This document shows positions 16,826 through 25,109 of a stretch of 64,000 nucleotides of DNA, piece after piece (the stretch's first letter is position 1; each line of letters begins with the position of its first letter). Source of the stretch: a bacterium M00.F.Ca.ET.205.01.1.1 (lineage in GTDB: Bacteria; Pseudomonadota; Alphaproteobacteria; Rhizobiales; Rhizobiaceae). Location: positions 382,710 to 446,709 of the forward strand of contig SRUQ01000005.1 in assembly GCA_004791255.1 (NCBI GenBank), read 5' to 3'. The notes under the pieces are model-generated. The model was given only the letters and a program-made list of their open reading frames with translations, was not told where the DNA came from and searched no databases. The position numbers and the translations under genes were made by a program.

Positions 16826-17422
16826 ATGGCAGCCAAGACCATCATCAGCCGGCCCGTTTACGGAACTCTCTCGCCGCAGCCCGGCAAGCATCATCTGTTT
16901 ATCGCCGACGCCGAAGGCGCGCTGGCGATTACCGACATGGCCCGAACTGCACCGTCCGGATTTTTCGACGGGGCTGAGATCGTCTTCATCCCCGGGCCCG
17001 ACGGCAAGCACGCCGGGGCGCTTGAAGCGCTGAAGCCGACCCAGTTTCACCTCGCGCCGTCCTTCGCCAGCCTGCTGCCGAGGCTGAAGCAGACGCTGAC
17101 CAACGCTCATATGGGGCTGCGCCTCTATCTCGCCGGCACCGAAGGGTTGATCGGCCAGGCCATGCAGGTGGCGCTCGAAGCCGGCATCGACCACACCTCC
17201 ATGCAGACCGAGCACCGCGGCTCGCTGGCGCGGCGCATGCAATGCGTGCACTGCAAGGGCATTACCGAGAACGTGACCACCCAGCCCGCGACCTGTTCGC
17301 ATTGCGGCCTGCTGCTTCTGGTGCGCGACCACTATTCGCGGCGGCTCGCCGCCTTCCAGGGCGTCTGCATCAACGCCGAGGACCGCTCCGAGATTCCTCC
17401 GATCGAGGAGGCCTTCCCATGA
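16826..17422 (+). CDS. dmmA: Dimethylamine monooxygenase small subunit, DmmA-like
   Basis: 198 residues. The C-terminal part holds a zinc-ribbon-like pair of CxxC motifs (CVHCKG and CSHCG) about 15 residues apart and ends in an acidic tail. The N-terminal two thirds has no motif I can name. It overlaps dmmB by 4 bp (ATGA) and follows dmmD by 42 bp. Presence between a GcvT protein, a Fe-S flavin reductase and a DUF3445 heme protein matches the dmmDABC / heme-dependent oxidative N-demethylase operon. Subunit lettering follows the operon order and could differ between publications. Confidence 0.75.
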   Translation: MAAKTIISRPVYGTLSPQPGKHHLFIADAEGALAITDMARTAPSGFFDGAEIVFIPGPDGKHAGALEALKPTQFHLAPSFASLLPRLKQTLTNAHMGLRLYLAGTEGLIGQAMQVALEAGIDHTSMQTEHRGSLARRMQCVHCKGITENVTTQPATCSHCGLLLLVRDHYSRRLAAFQGVCINAEDRSEIPPIEEAFP

Positions 17423-18384
17423 GCACCGGCACCACCAAGCTCGATGTCGTCGTCAGCGATGTCGTTCCGGTCAACGAACTGGTTACCCGCTTCCATTTCC
17501 GCCGCCGCGACGGCGAGCTTCTGCCGACCTTTTCAGGGGGCGCCCATGTCGTGGTCGAGATGCGCGATGGCGAGCGCACCAGGCTCAATCCCTATTCGCT
17601 GATGGGCTCGCCGCTCGACACGCGCGAGTATACGATTTCGGTGCGCCGCGACGATGTCGGCCGCGGCGGTTCGCTGTTCATGCACAGGGCGGTCAAACCC
17701 GGCCTGGAGATGGTGATCAGCTATCCCGTCAACCTGTTTTCGCTCGACCTCAGGGCCAGGAAGCATCTGATGCTGGCGGGCGGCATCGGCATCACCCCGT
17801 TCATGGCACAGACCGCGCAACTGGCGGGAGCCGGCGGCAATTTCGAACTGCACTACACCTGCCGCACCGCTTCGCTCGGCACCTATGCCGACGTCCTTCA
17901 GCAACGCTATGGGGGCAGGATCAGACTCTATCACGACGACCGCGAGGAGCGCATCGAACTCGACCGGCTTCTGTCCTCGCAGCCGCTTGGCACGCATCTC
18001 TATGTCTGCGGCCCGGCCGGCATGATCAACTGGGTGCGTGATCGCGCCTCAGCGCTCGGCTGGCCGCCGGAGACCGTGCATTTCGAGCATTTCGCCGCGC
18101 CCCAGCCCGGCGCGCCGTTCGATGTAACGCTGGCCGTCAGCGGCAAGACGATCCGCGTCGGCTCGCAGCAGAGCCTGCTGGAGGCGATCGAGGCGGCCGG
18201 CGTCGATCCGCCCTATCTCTGCCGCGGCGGCGTTTGCGGCCAGTGCGAGACCAACGTCATTTCCCACGACGGCAAGTTCATCCACAACGATCACTGGCTG
18301 AGCGAGGAAGACCACCGTTCCGGCTGCAAGATCATGCCCTGCGTGTCGCGCTTCGAGGGCAAATCGCTGGTCTTGGAAAGATAG
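17419..18384 (+). CDS. dmmB: Dimethylamine monooxygenase reductase (PDR/VanB-type), DmmB-like
   Basis: 321-residue electron-transfer reductase that would deliver NAD(P)H electrons to the heme subunit. The N-terminal flavin domain contains LNPYSLMGSP. The nucleotide-binding region has AGGIGITPFMAQ and YVCGPAGMI. The C-terminal plant-type [2Fe-2S] ferredoxin domain has CRGGVCGQC followed by a downstream cysteine (KIMPC). Start ATG 17419 overlaps the dmmA stop; a longer frame from 17242 lies in dmmA. The family includes phthalate dioxygenase reductase and VanB; the DUF3445 neighbour makes N-demethylase the likely partner. Confidence 0.85.
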   Translation: MSTGTTKLDVVVSDVVPVNELVTRFHFRRRDGELLPTFSGGAHVVVEMRDGERTRLNPYSLMGSPLDTREYTISVRRDDVGRGGSLFMHRAVKPGLEMVISYPVNLFSLDLRARKHLMLAGGIGITPFMAQTAQLAGAGGNFELHYTCRTASLGTYADVLQQRYGGRIRLYHDDREERIELDRLLSSQPLGTHLYVCGPAGMINWVRDRASALGWPPETVHFEHFAAPQPGAPFDVTLAVSGKTIRVGSQQSLLEAIEAAGVDPPYLCRGGVCGQCETNVISHDGKFIHNDHWLSEEDHRSGCKIMPCVSRFEGKSLVLER

Positions 18385-18393
18385 GAGGCGAGC

Positions 18394-19434
18394 TTGGGCA
18401 TCACCTTTCGCAAGGAAACGTTTCGCGACGATTTCACGTTCAAGAACAGTCCTGAGCACATCAGGCGGTTTCCGTTCCCATTCCACGAAGACAGCTACAT
18501 GTACGCGGTCAATATCGAGCCGCATGTCGTCGGCCCGAAGGGCTCGGTGCTGGAAAACCTGATCGACGTCGACGAGCACTATGTCGCCGAGATGCAGGAC
18601 CGCGCTCTGGTGCTGGCCGAGGATCCGCTGCGCTGCCAATCGCTGCCGCACATGACCCTGGCCGGCTGGGATCTGCTCGAGCTTTTGATGGAGCAGCAGG
18701 CGCTGGGCTATCCCGAGCATTTCACGCTGACCCGCGACGGCGACCGCTGGCGCTGGATCAACCGGCCGCTCGGCATCGACGACACCTTCACCTTCGGCGA
18801 CACCTCGACGCTGCCCTATGGCCCGATGGAGTACATCACCCGCCAGAGCCAGGGCGATTTCTGCATCCTTGACCAGCGCGACGGCAATCTGTGGATGGAT
18901 GCCGGCATGGTCACCACCCAGGCCGACTGGTCGCTCGATTTCGACATCGGCATGAACTTCTTCGAGTGGCACGCGCCGGTGCCGCTGGCGCATGAGAAGG
19001 GGATTTTCGTCAGGGCGCTGAAGTTCCTCACCAACATCCAGCAGGGCAAGCCGGCACGGCGCCTGAACTGGACCATGACCATCAATCCGCGCCTCGACAC
19101 CAGCCCGGAAAATTATCACAAATGGGGTCCGGACCGGGGCACGGTGACGCCGGAAAATGTCGGCGACAAGGTGCATCTGCGCGTCGAACTGCAGAGCTTC
19201 TGGCGGCTGCCGCGCTCCAACGGCATCGTCTTCCCGATCCGCTGCTACCTGATCAAGATGGACGAACTGGTGACGCAGCCGAAATGGGCGCGGCGCCTGC
19301 ACCGCGTCATCCGCGACCTGCCCGAGGAACTCGCCACCTACAAGGGTTTGACGCGTTATCGGCCGACGCTGGTCGAGTGGCTGTCCAAGCTGGATGACGG
19401 GAGTGCGACCAGCCCGGGATTTGGGCCGGACTGA
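18394..19434 (+). CDS. dmmC: Heme-dependent oxidative N-demethylase alpha subunit (DUF3445), DmmC-like
   Basis: 346-residue catalytic subunit of the DUF3445 family. In Pseudomonas mendocina this family is a PAS-fold heme protein that oxidatively demethylates dimethylamine to methylamine and formaldehyde. The translation starts at TTG 18394 with AGGAGG just upstream and has no better ATG near it. Recognisable family stretches are FPFPFHEDSYMYAVNIEPHV, RCQSLPHMTLAGWDLLELLM and VELQSFWRLPRSNGIVFPIR. It ends the dmmDABC operon, 9 bp after dmmB, and is followed by a fold-back repeat at 19439. Confidence 0.85.
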   Translation: MGITFRKETFRDDFTFKNSPEHIRRFPFPFHEDSYMYAVNIEPHVVGPKGSVLENLIDVDEHYVAEMQDRALVLAEDPLRCQSLPHMTLAGWDLLELLMEQQALGYPEHFTLTRDGDRWRWINRPLGIDDTFTFGDTSTLPYGPMEYITRQSQGDFCILDQRDGNLWMDAGMVTTQADWSLDFDIGMNFFEWHAPVPLAHEKGIFVRALKFLTNIQQGKPARRLNWTMTINPRLDTSPENYHKWGPDRGTVTPENVGDKVHLRVELQSFWRLPRSNGIVFPIRCYLIKMDELVTQPKWARRLHRVIRDLPEELATYKGLTRYRPTLVEWLSKLDDGSATSPGFGPD

Positions 19435-19438
19435 AAGG

Positions 19439-19606
19439 CCCCTCATCCGGCCCTTCGGGTCACCTTCTCCCCGAGGGGAGAAGAGATCTCTCCCCGAGGG
19501 GAGAAGAGATCGCCAACGCCGGCGCCAAGCTCCTCTCCCCTCGGGGAGAGGTCGGATTGCCCCGAATTGCCCTTCGCAATTCGGTCTTGGCAGTCCGGAT
19601 GAGGGG
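19439..19606. repeat. Fold-back intergenic repeat, divergent copy with internal tandem duplication
   Basis: 168 bp bounded by perfect 12 bp inverted arms (CCCCTCATCCGG at 19439-19450 and its complement at 19595-19606). Inside, a 23 bp unit beginning CTCCCCGAGGGGAGAAGAG is repeated in tandem at 19467-19489 and 19490-19512, and its inverted partner follows near 19530. It lies between the convergent dmmC and XRE genes and may also act as a transcription stop. It is related to the copies at 2300 and 55516 by the GGATGAGGGG and CTTCTCCCC words. Confidence 0.8.
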
Positions 19607-19624
19607 ACTGCTGCGGCGGTCCGA

Positions 19625-20350
19625 CTACCCCGCGCTGCTCTGCGGATAGCAGATGATCGACAGATACCGCATCGGCAGTTTCGTCAGCTGCTCCGGCCCA
19701 TGTGGGGCGTCCGCGTCGAAGAACAGGCTATCGCCCGGCTTCATCGGATAGAGGTTGCTGCCGTGCCGGTATACCACCTCGCCCTCCAGCATATAGAGGA
19801 ACTCCATGCCCTCGTGCTGGAAGGTCGGGAACACATCGGAATCTTCGGTCAGGGTGATGAGGTAGGGTTCGACGACGACGCCGCTGGTGTTGGAGCCGAT
19901 ATGGCCAAGCAGATTGTATTGATGGCCGGCGCGCGTGCCGCGGCGCTCGACATCGAGGCCCTGGCCGGCCTTGACGAAGACGGCGCTGCGCTCTTCCTCG
20001 AAGCGGCGGAAGAAGGCGGTCACGGGAACGCCGAGCGCCCGCGACAATGCCTGCAGCGTGGTCAGCGACGGCGATGTAATGCCGTTCTCGATCTTCGACA
20101 GCATGCCCAGCGAAATGTCGGTGGCGACGGCGAGATCGGCGACGGTGATGCCGAGCTTCTTGCGGAAAGCCCGCACCTCGCGGCCGATCGCCACCTCCAG
20201 AACCTTCTCGCGGGTGTCGCGAATGGCATGCGGGTTCTGCGTCAGCGGCGCCCGGATGGTCTTTCCGTCCGCCGACACCTTCGGCAACGGCTTTGCCTTT
20301 GCGCCAGCGGAGCCGGGACCGGCCTTGGGATCGGAAATTTTCTTCGCCAT
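19625..20350 (-). CDS. XRE-family regulator with C-terminal cupin
   Basis: 241 residues. A disordered, lysine/proline-rich N-terminal 45 residues is followed by a helix-turn-helix (about 57-110, LGITVADLAVATDISLGMLS with SPSLTTLQALSRALGV) and a cupin sensor domain (about 165-235, EGMEFLYMLEGEVVYRHG and PGDSLFFDADAPHGPEQL). Such proteins sense small ligands through the cupin. It sits between dmmC and tmm, divergent from tmm, and an inverted repeat lies 15 bp upstream of its own start. It is the best candidate for the regulator of the methylated-amine genes; that assignment is inferred. Confidence 0.88.
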   Translation of the reverse strand: MAKKISDPKAGPGSAGAKAKPLPKVSADGKTIRAPLTQNPHAIRDTREKVLEVAIGREVRAFRKKLGITVADLAVATDISLGMLSKIENGITSPSLTTLQALSRALGVPVTAFFRRFEEERSAVFVKAGQGLDVERRGTRAGHQYNLLGHIGSNTSGVVVEPYLITLTEDSDVFPTFQHEGMEFLYMLEGEVVYRHGSNLYPMKPGDSLFFDADAPHGPEQLTKLPMRYLSIICYPQSSAG

Positions 20351-20364
20351 CTCGCCCCCGAACC

Positions 20365-20391
20365 GTGAAGATTTATTTCACCCAAGGTGAA
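20365..20391. promoter_or_regulatory. Compound operator upstream of the XRE gene
   Basis: Two overlapping inverted repeats: GTGAAGATTTATTTCAC (20365-20381, arms GTGAA/TTCAC) and TTCACCCAAGGTGAA (20377-20391, perfect 6 bp arms with a 3 bp spacer). They end 15 bp before the regulator's start codon, a position suited to autoregulation. Confidence 0.55.
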
Positions 20392-20565
20392 CATGTCAGG
20401 TGGCGATACAGGAGCGCAACCGTGACGGCAAGCCATCTTATGTCGCACGAGTCGGCCCGGCCGTTGCAACCCCTCCAAGTTTTTCGCCAGGAATCCGTTG
20501 TGCGCAAACGCGGTTCCCGCAGATGTCGGTTGACAGCACCGAAGCGCCAATTAATGTCACTGTCA

Positions 20566-20581
20566 GTGAAATTTGTTTCGC
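20566..20581. promoter_or_regulatory. Candidate operator upstream of tmm
   Basis: GTGAAATTTGTTTCGC, 31 bp before the tmm start codon. It matches the tdm site at 2232-2247 at 14 of 16 positions. A perfect short palindrome, TCACTGTCAGTGA, lies directly upstream at 20557-20569 and shares its last bases. Confidence 0.55.
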
Positions 20582-20612
20582 TGGGGAAATCAAAAAAAGT
20601 GGAGGCCCGGAA

Positions 20613-21971
20613 ATGAAAACTCGCGTTGCCGTCATCGGAGCCGGACCGTCCGGTCTGGCACAGCTCAGGGCCTTCAAGTCGGCCGCTGACAAGGGCGCCG
20701 AGATTCCCGAAATCGTCTGCTTCGAGAAGCAGTCCGATTGGGGCGGCCTGTGGAACTACACCTGGCGCACCGGCCTCGACGAGCATGGCGACCCCGTGCA
20801 CGGCTCGATGTACCGCTACCTCTGGTCGAACGGACCCAAGGAATGCCTGGAATTTGCCGACTACACGTTCGAGGAGCATTTCGGCCGGCCGATCGGCTCC
20901 TATCCGCCGCGCGCCGTGTTGTGGGACTACATCAAGGGCCGCGTCGAAAAATCAGGCCTGCGCAAGTGGGTGCGCTTCAACAGCCCGGTGCGCATGGTCA
21001 CTTTCTCCGACGAGACCAGGAAATTCACCGTTACCGCGCATGACCGCACCAACGACGTGACCTATTCCGAGGAATTCGACAACGTCGTCGTTGCGTCGGG
21101 TCATTTCTCGGTGCCCAACGTCCCCTATTTCGAAGGTTTTTCCACCTTCAATGGCCGCATCCTGCACAGCCACGATTTCCGTGACGCGATGGAGTTCAAG
21201 GGCAAGGATATCCTGATCATCGGCCGTTCCTATTCGGCCGAGGACATCGGCTCGCAATGCTACAAATACGGCGCCAAGTCGATCACCTCCAGCTATCGCT
21301 CCAAGCCGATGGGCTTCAAGTGGCCGGAGAACTGGAAAGAAGTGCCGCTGCTGCAGAAGGTCGTCGGCAAGACTGCGCACTTCAAGGACGGCACCACAAA
21401 GGATGTCGACGCTATCATCCTGTGCACCGGCTATCTCCATTCCTTCCCGTTCCTGACCGACGATCTCAAACTCAAGACCGCCAACCGCATGTGGCCGCTG
21501 GACCTCTACGAAGGCGTCGTCTGGGAGAAGAATCCAAAACTGTCCTACATTGGCATGCAGGACCAGTTCTACACCTTCAACATGTTCGACGCGCAGGCCT
21601 GGTTTGCCCGCGACGTCATCATGGGCCGCATCAAATTGCCGTCCGCCCAGGCCATGGCCGAGCACGGCGCCAAATGGCGCGCGCGTGAGGAGACGTTGGA
21701 AGACGCCGAGCAGATGATCTGGTTCCAGGGCGACTACACCAAGGAACTCATGGACCAGACCGACTATCCCGGCTTTGACGTCGAGGCGGTAAACCAGACC
21801 TTCATGGAATGGGAGCACCACAAGGGCGAAGACATTATGAGCTTCCGCGACCATTCCTACCGCTCGCTGATGACCGGCACCATGGCGCCGCTGCATCACA
21901 CGCCATGGCTGCAGGCGCTGGACGATTCCATGGAGAGCTATCTCGAAGTCAAGGGCGTAGCGGCGGAATAG
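20613..21971 (+). CDS. tmm: Trimethylamine monooxygenase (flavin-containing monooxygenase)
   Basis: Oxidises trimethylamine to trimethylamine N-oxide with NADPH and O2; it can also act on other small amines and dimethyl sulfide. The 452-residue product has the FAD motif GAGPSG (residues 9-14), the FMO signature [11 protein letters not shown] (179-189) and the NADPH-site segment [10 protein letters not shown] (202-211). Tyr207 in that segment matches the mobile tyrosine described for roseobacter Tmm. Start ATG 20613 has GGAGG 9 bp upstream; the longer frame from 20400 is unsupported. It is divergent from the XRE regulator and convergent with tmoW, 5 bp apart. The surrounding tdm, dmm and gmaS genes support the substrate call. 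Confidence 0.9.
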   Translation: MKTRVAVIGAGPSGLAQLRAFKSAADKGAEIPEIVCFEKQSDWGGLWNYTWRTGLDEHGDPVHGSMYRYLWSNGPKECLEFADYTFEEHFGRPIGSYPPRAVLWDYIKGRVEKSGLRKWVRFNSPVRMVTFSDETRKFTVTAHDRTNDVTYSEEFDNVVVASGHFSVPNVPYFEGFSTFNGRILHSHDFRDAMEFKGKDILIIGRSYSAEDIGSQCYKYGAKSITSSYRSKPMGFKWPENWKEVPLLQKVVGKTAHFKDGTTKDVDAIILCTGYLHSFPFLTDDLKLKTANRMWPLDLYEGVVWEKNPKLSYIGMQDQFYTFNMFDAQAWFARDVIMGRIKLPSAQAMAEHGAKWRAREETLEDAEQMIWFQGDYTKELMDQTDYPGFDVEAVNQTFMEWEHHKGEDIMSFRDHSYRSLMTGTMAPLHHTPWLQALDDSMESYLEVKGVAAE

Positions 21972-21976
21972 CCGCG

Positions 21977-23956
21977 CTACCCCAGCCTTGCCCTGGCCTT
22001 GGCAGTCCAGGCGCTGAACAGCCGGTCGGCAACGATGCCGATGAAGGCGATGGCCAGTCCGGCTACGATGCCGCGGCCGGAATCGGCCTTGGACAGTGCG
22101 ATGAACACTTCCTGGCCGAGATCGCGCGTGCCGACCATGGCGCAGATGATGATCATGGCCAGCGCCATCAGGATGGTCTGGTTGACGCCGAGCATGATTT
22201 CGGGAAGCGCCAGCGGCAATTGCACACGGAAAAAAGTCTGGCGCGGCGTGCAGCCCGAGACCTTGGCCGCCTCGATCAGCGCTGGCGGCACCTGCCTTAT
22301 GCCATGGTTGGTGTAGCGGATCGCCGGCACCACGGCGAAGGCGACGGTGGCGATCATGGCGGTGACATCGCCGACCCGAAACAGCATCACCACCGGGATG
22401 ATGAAGCAGAAGGACGGCAGCACCTGCAGCGTGTCGATGACGGGCGTGATCACCTTCTCGAAGCGGTCGCTGCGCGCCGCCATCAGTCCCATCGGGATGC
22501 CGATCAGGCAGGCGATGAAGGCCGAGATGCCGCAGAGATAGACGGTCGCCATGGTTTTTTCCCAGAGGCCTGTGATGGCGCAGAAGGCGGTGAGGGCCGC
22601 CACCATAGCCGCCAGCCGCAGACCTGAGAGCTGATAGCCGGCAAGGCCGAGCAGGAACACTGCGCCCAGCCACGGAAAGCCCTCGCAAAAGGCGCGCAGC
22701 GGATTGAGTACATTGAGGATCAGCGCGACGCGGAACGCCTCGATAGTGTCGAAGAAGTTTATCGTCACCCAGTTCACCGCCGCCTTCCACAGCGGCGCGG
22801 TGGTGAAGGTGATCGCCTTCGGCACCGCCGCGAAGGCCGGCACGAACAGGCCGAGCAGCGTGGTGACGGCAAGGATGGCAATCGCCAGCGTCAGATTGGG
22901 GTAGCGCCGCCACAAGCCTGGGCTCGCCTGCTGATGGACATGGCCCTTGGCCTGCTTGTGCGCGAGGGCCTGGCTCAGCCGGTCGAGCGCGATGGCCAGC
23001 GCCACGATCGCGAGACCGGCTTCCATGGCTTCGCCGACCTTGAGCGCGCGCAGCGCCAGCAGCACGTCGTAGCCGAGGCCGCCGGCGCCGATCATCGAGG
23101 CGATGATCACCATGTTGAGCGCCAGCATGATCACCTGGTTGACGCCGACCATGAGTGTCGGCCGCGCCGAGGGCAGCAACACTCGCCACAGTTTCTGCCT
23201 GGCGGTGCAGCCGGCCATGTCGCTGAATTCGCCGATCTCCAGCGGCACGCGATTGAGGCCGAGCATCGTTGCCCGCACCATCGGCGGCGTCGCAAAAATG
23301 GCGGTGGCGATCATCGCCGAGACCGGGCTGTTGCCGAACAGGAGCAGCATCGGGATGAGGTAGGCGAAGGTCGGGATCGTCTGCATCAGGTCGAGGGCAG
23401 GGGAGACGACAAGCCTTTCGGCCCACGGCTTGCGCCATGCCCAGATGCCGACGAACAGCCCGGTGAGGATGCAGAACGGCACCGCGATCGAAATCAACGC
23501 CAGGGTCAGCATGGCGCTGGTCCATTGGCCGAACAGCGCGATGTAGAGGAAACAGCCGCCGACCAGCAGGCTGAGCTTCCTGCCGCCTGCCGCATGTCCG
23601 GCGAGGAAGGCGACAGTGCAAACGCCGACCCAGGACAAGCGCGGCAGCGTGAAGGCATCGGCGCCGTGGCCGATCTTGAAATTCTTGGCCAACAGATTGA
23701 GCGCGAAGTCGAGCGGGACGCCGAGCACCGCGGTGATCGAGCGCGTCAGCCAGGACAGGTTCGACTTGATCCAGCCCATCAGCGCGCTGATCCAGTCGGA
23801 AACCGGTACGACCGCGCCGGCCGGATAGTTCACTGCCCAGGGGATGCTGTCTTGCAGCAGGAACAGCACAAGCACGGCGGCGAGTGCCGCCGCCCAGATC
23901 ACGAGCCATCGCTGAAGCGGAGGCTTTGCTTGGCTCGCGCTGGCCGTCACTGTCAT
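21977..23956 (-). CDS. tmoW: ABC transporter permease with two fused ProW-type domains (TmoW-like)
   Basis: 659-residue inner-membrane permease made of two tandem BPD_transp_1 domains (about 145-330 and 470-650). Each carries a ProW-type coupling loop: EFSDMAGCTARQKLWRVLLP in the first half and EAAKVSGCTPRQTFFRVQLP in the second. A fused permease occurs in trimethylamine-N-oxide (TmoXWV) and related quaternary-amine importers. It overlaps tmoV by 4 bp. Substrate could also be glycine betaine, choline or carnitine; the location beside tmm favours TMAO. Confidence 0.8.
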   Translation of the reverse strand: MTVTASASQAKPPLQRWLVIWAAALAAVLVLFLLQDSIPWAVNYPAGAVVPVSDWISALMGWIKSNLSWLTRSITAVLGVPLDFALNLLAKNFKIGHGADAFTLPRLSWVGVCTVAFLAGHAAGGRKLSLLVGGCFLYIALFGQWTSAMLTLALISIAVPFCILTGLFVGIWAWRKPWAERLVVSPALDLMQTIPTFAYLIPMLLLFGNSPVSAMIATAIFATPPMVRATMLGLNRVPLEIGEFSDMAGCTARQKLWRVLLPSARPTLMVGVNQVIMLALNMVIIASMIGAGGLGYDVLLALRALKVGEAMEAGLAIVALAIALDRLSQALAHKQAKGHVHQQASPGLWRRYPNLTLAIAILAVTTLLGLFVPAFAAVPKAITFTTAPLWKAAVNWVTINFFDTIEAFRVALILNVLNPLRAFCEGFPWLGAVFLLGLAGYQLSGLRLAAMVAALTAFCAITGLWEKTMATVYLCGISAFIACLIGIPMGLMAARSDRFEKVITPVIDTLQVLPSFCFIIPVVMLFRVGDVTAMIATVAFAVVPAIRYTNHGIRQVPPALIEAAKVSGCTPRQTFFRVQLPLALPEIMLGVNQTILMALAMIIICAMVGTRDLGQEVFIALSKADSGRGIVAGLAIAFIGIVADRLFSAWTAKARARLG

Positions 23957-25032
23957 GCGCCGGCCCTCAGCCGCTCGATGCCGGCCAGCAGGTCGATCAC
24001 CGCTTGTGGCGTCACCTCGCCGATCGGCTTGCCGCTGCCGTTGATCACCGCGAACGGCTTGCCGGCGGTGACGATGTCAGCTGAAAAGCTGGCGATCTTG
24101 GCCTCGGGCGCCACTGTGCCGCCATGCTCGGCGTCGCCACAGGCGCGCATCAGGCTGCGGGCCGAAATCACCTTGGCGCGGTCGACGTCGCGGGTGAATT
24201 CGGCGACATAGTCGGTCGCCGGATTGACCACCAGCTCCTCCGGCGTGCCGATCTGGATGACCTCGCCATCCTTCATGATGGCGATGCGGTCGGCGAGCCT
24301 GATCGCCTCGTCGAAATCATGGGTGATGAAGACGATGGTCTTGTGCAGCATGGTCTGCAGCCGCATCAGCTCGTCCTGCATCTCGCGGCGGATCAGCGGA
24401 TCGAGCGCCGAGAACGGTTCGTCGAGGAACCAGATTTCCGGTTTGGTCGCCAGGCTGCGGGCGATGCCGACGCGCTGCTGCTGGCCGCCGGACAATTCGC
24501 GCGGGTAGAAGTGTTCGCGGCCGCGCAGGCCGACCAGTTCGATGACCTCGCGGGCGCGCGCCTCGCGGGTCGTTCGATCCTGCCCCTGGATGCTCAAGGG
24601 GAAGGCGATGTTGTCGAGCACGTTGAGATGCGGCAGCAGCGCGAAATTCTGGAACACCATGCCCATGCGATGGCGCCTGAGCTCGATCAGCGCCGCGTCG
24701 GAAATTTTGAGCAGGTCCTTGCCTTCGAACTCGACCTTGCCATGGCTCGGTTCGACCAGCCTCGACATGCAGCGCACCAGCGTCGACTTGCCGGAGCCGG
24801 ACAGGCCCATGATGATGAAGATCTCGCCCTGGCGGATTTCGAGATCGACGGCGCGCACAGCGCCGACCAGCCCGGCCGCGGCGATATCGCCCGTGCTGGC
24901 CTTGCCGTCGCGCTCGCGGATGAAATTGACCGCGTTCGCTCCGAACAGCTTCCACACATTGCGGCAGGCAAGTTTCACCGGCCCCTTTTGCGTGTTGGCC
25001 GCGTTTGACCCAGGTTCAGTCCTGTCTGCCAT
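23953..25032 (-). CDS. tmoV: Quaternary-amine/TMAO ABC transporter ATPase (TmoV/ProV-like)
   Basis: 359-residue ATPase of the ProV (OpuA) family, with Walker A GLSGSGKST (about 95-103), the signature LSGGQQQRVGIARSLA, Walker B IWFLDEPFSALDP and the switch His in FITHDFDEA. The C-terminal ~70 residues form a short CBS-like tail. Residues 27-70 contain the ProV-type extension (VWKLFGANAVNFIRERDGKA). It is the middle gene of tmoXVW, 77 bp after tmoX with a hairpin in that gap, and overlaps tmoW by 4 bp. Confidence 0.83.
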   Translation of the reverse strand: MADRTEPGSNAANTQKGPVKLACRNVWKLFGANAVNFIRERDGKASTGDIAAAGLVGAVRAVDLEIRQGEIFIIMGLSGSGKSTLVRCMSRLVEPSHGKVEFEGKDLLKISDAALIELRRHRMGMVFQNFALLPHLNVLDNIAFPLSIQGQDRTTREARAREVIELVGLRGREHFYPRELSGGQQQRVGIARSLATKPEIWFLDEPFSALDPLIRREMQDELMRLQTMLHKTIVFITHDFDEAIRLADRIAIMKDGEVIQIGTPEELVVNPATDYVAEFTRDVDRAKVISARSLMRACGDAEHGGTVAPEAKIASFSADIVTAGKPFAVINGSGKPIGEVTPQAVIDLLAGIERLRAGA

Positions 25033-25065
25033 TCAAGCATCCTTCTGGGACATCAGGAATCGAGA

Positions 25066-25086
25066 CCCGGCCGATCGACGGCCGGG
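25066..25086 (-). other. Intercistronic hairpin after tmoX
   Basis: CCCGGCCG and CGGCCGGG form a perfect 8 bp stem with a 5 nt loop, between the tmoX stop and tmoV start. No T-tract follows, so it more likely protects the 3' end of the binding-protein mRNA or attenuates downstream expression than terminates fully. Confidence 0.6.
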
Positions 25087-25109
25087 CCTCCCTTTTCCAG
25101 TCGGAACGA

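Noticed and set aside
19467-19512. Two adjacent 23 bp repeats as a CRISPR fragment
   Set aside because: Only two units with no spacer between them, within a palindromic element, and no cas genes.
20952-23909. Minus-strand 985-residue frame across tmm and tmoW
   Set aside because: It runs antisense to tmm and out of frame with tmoW, both of which have strong family motifs.
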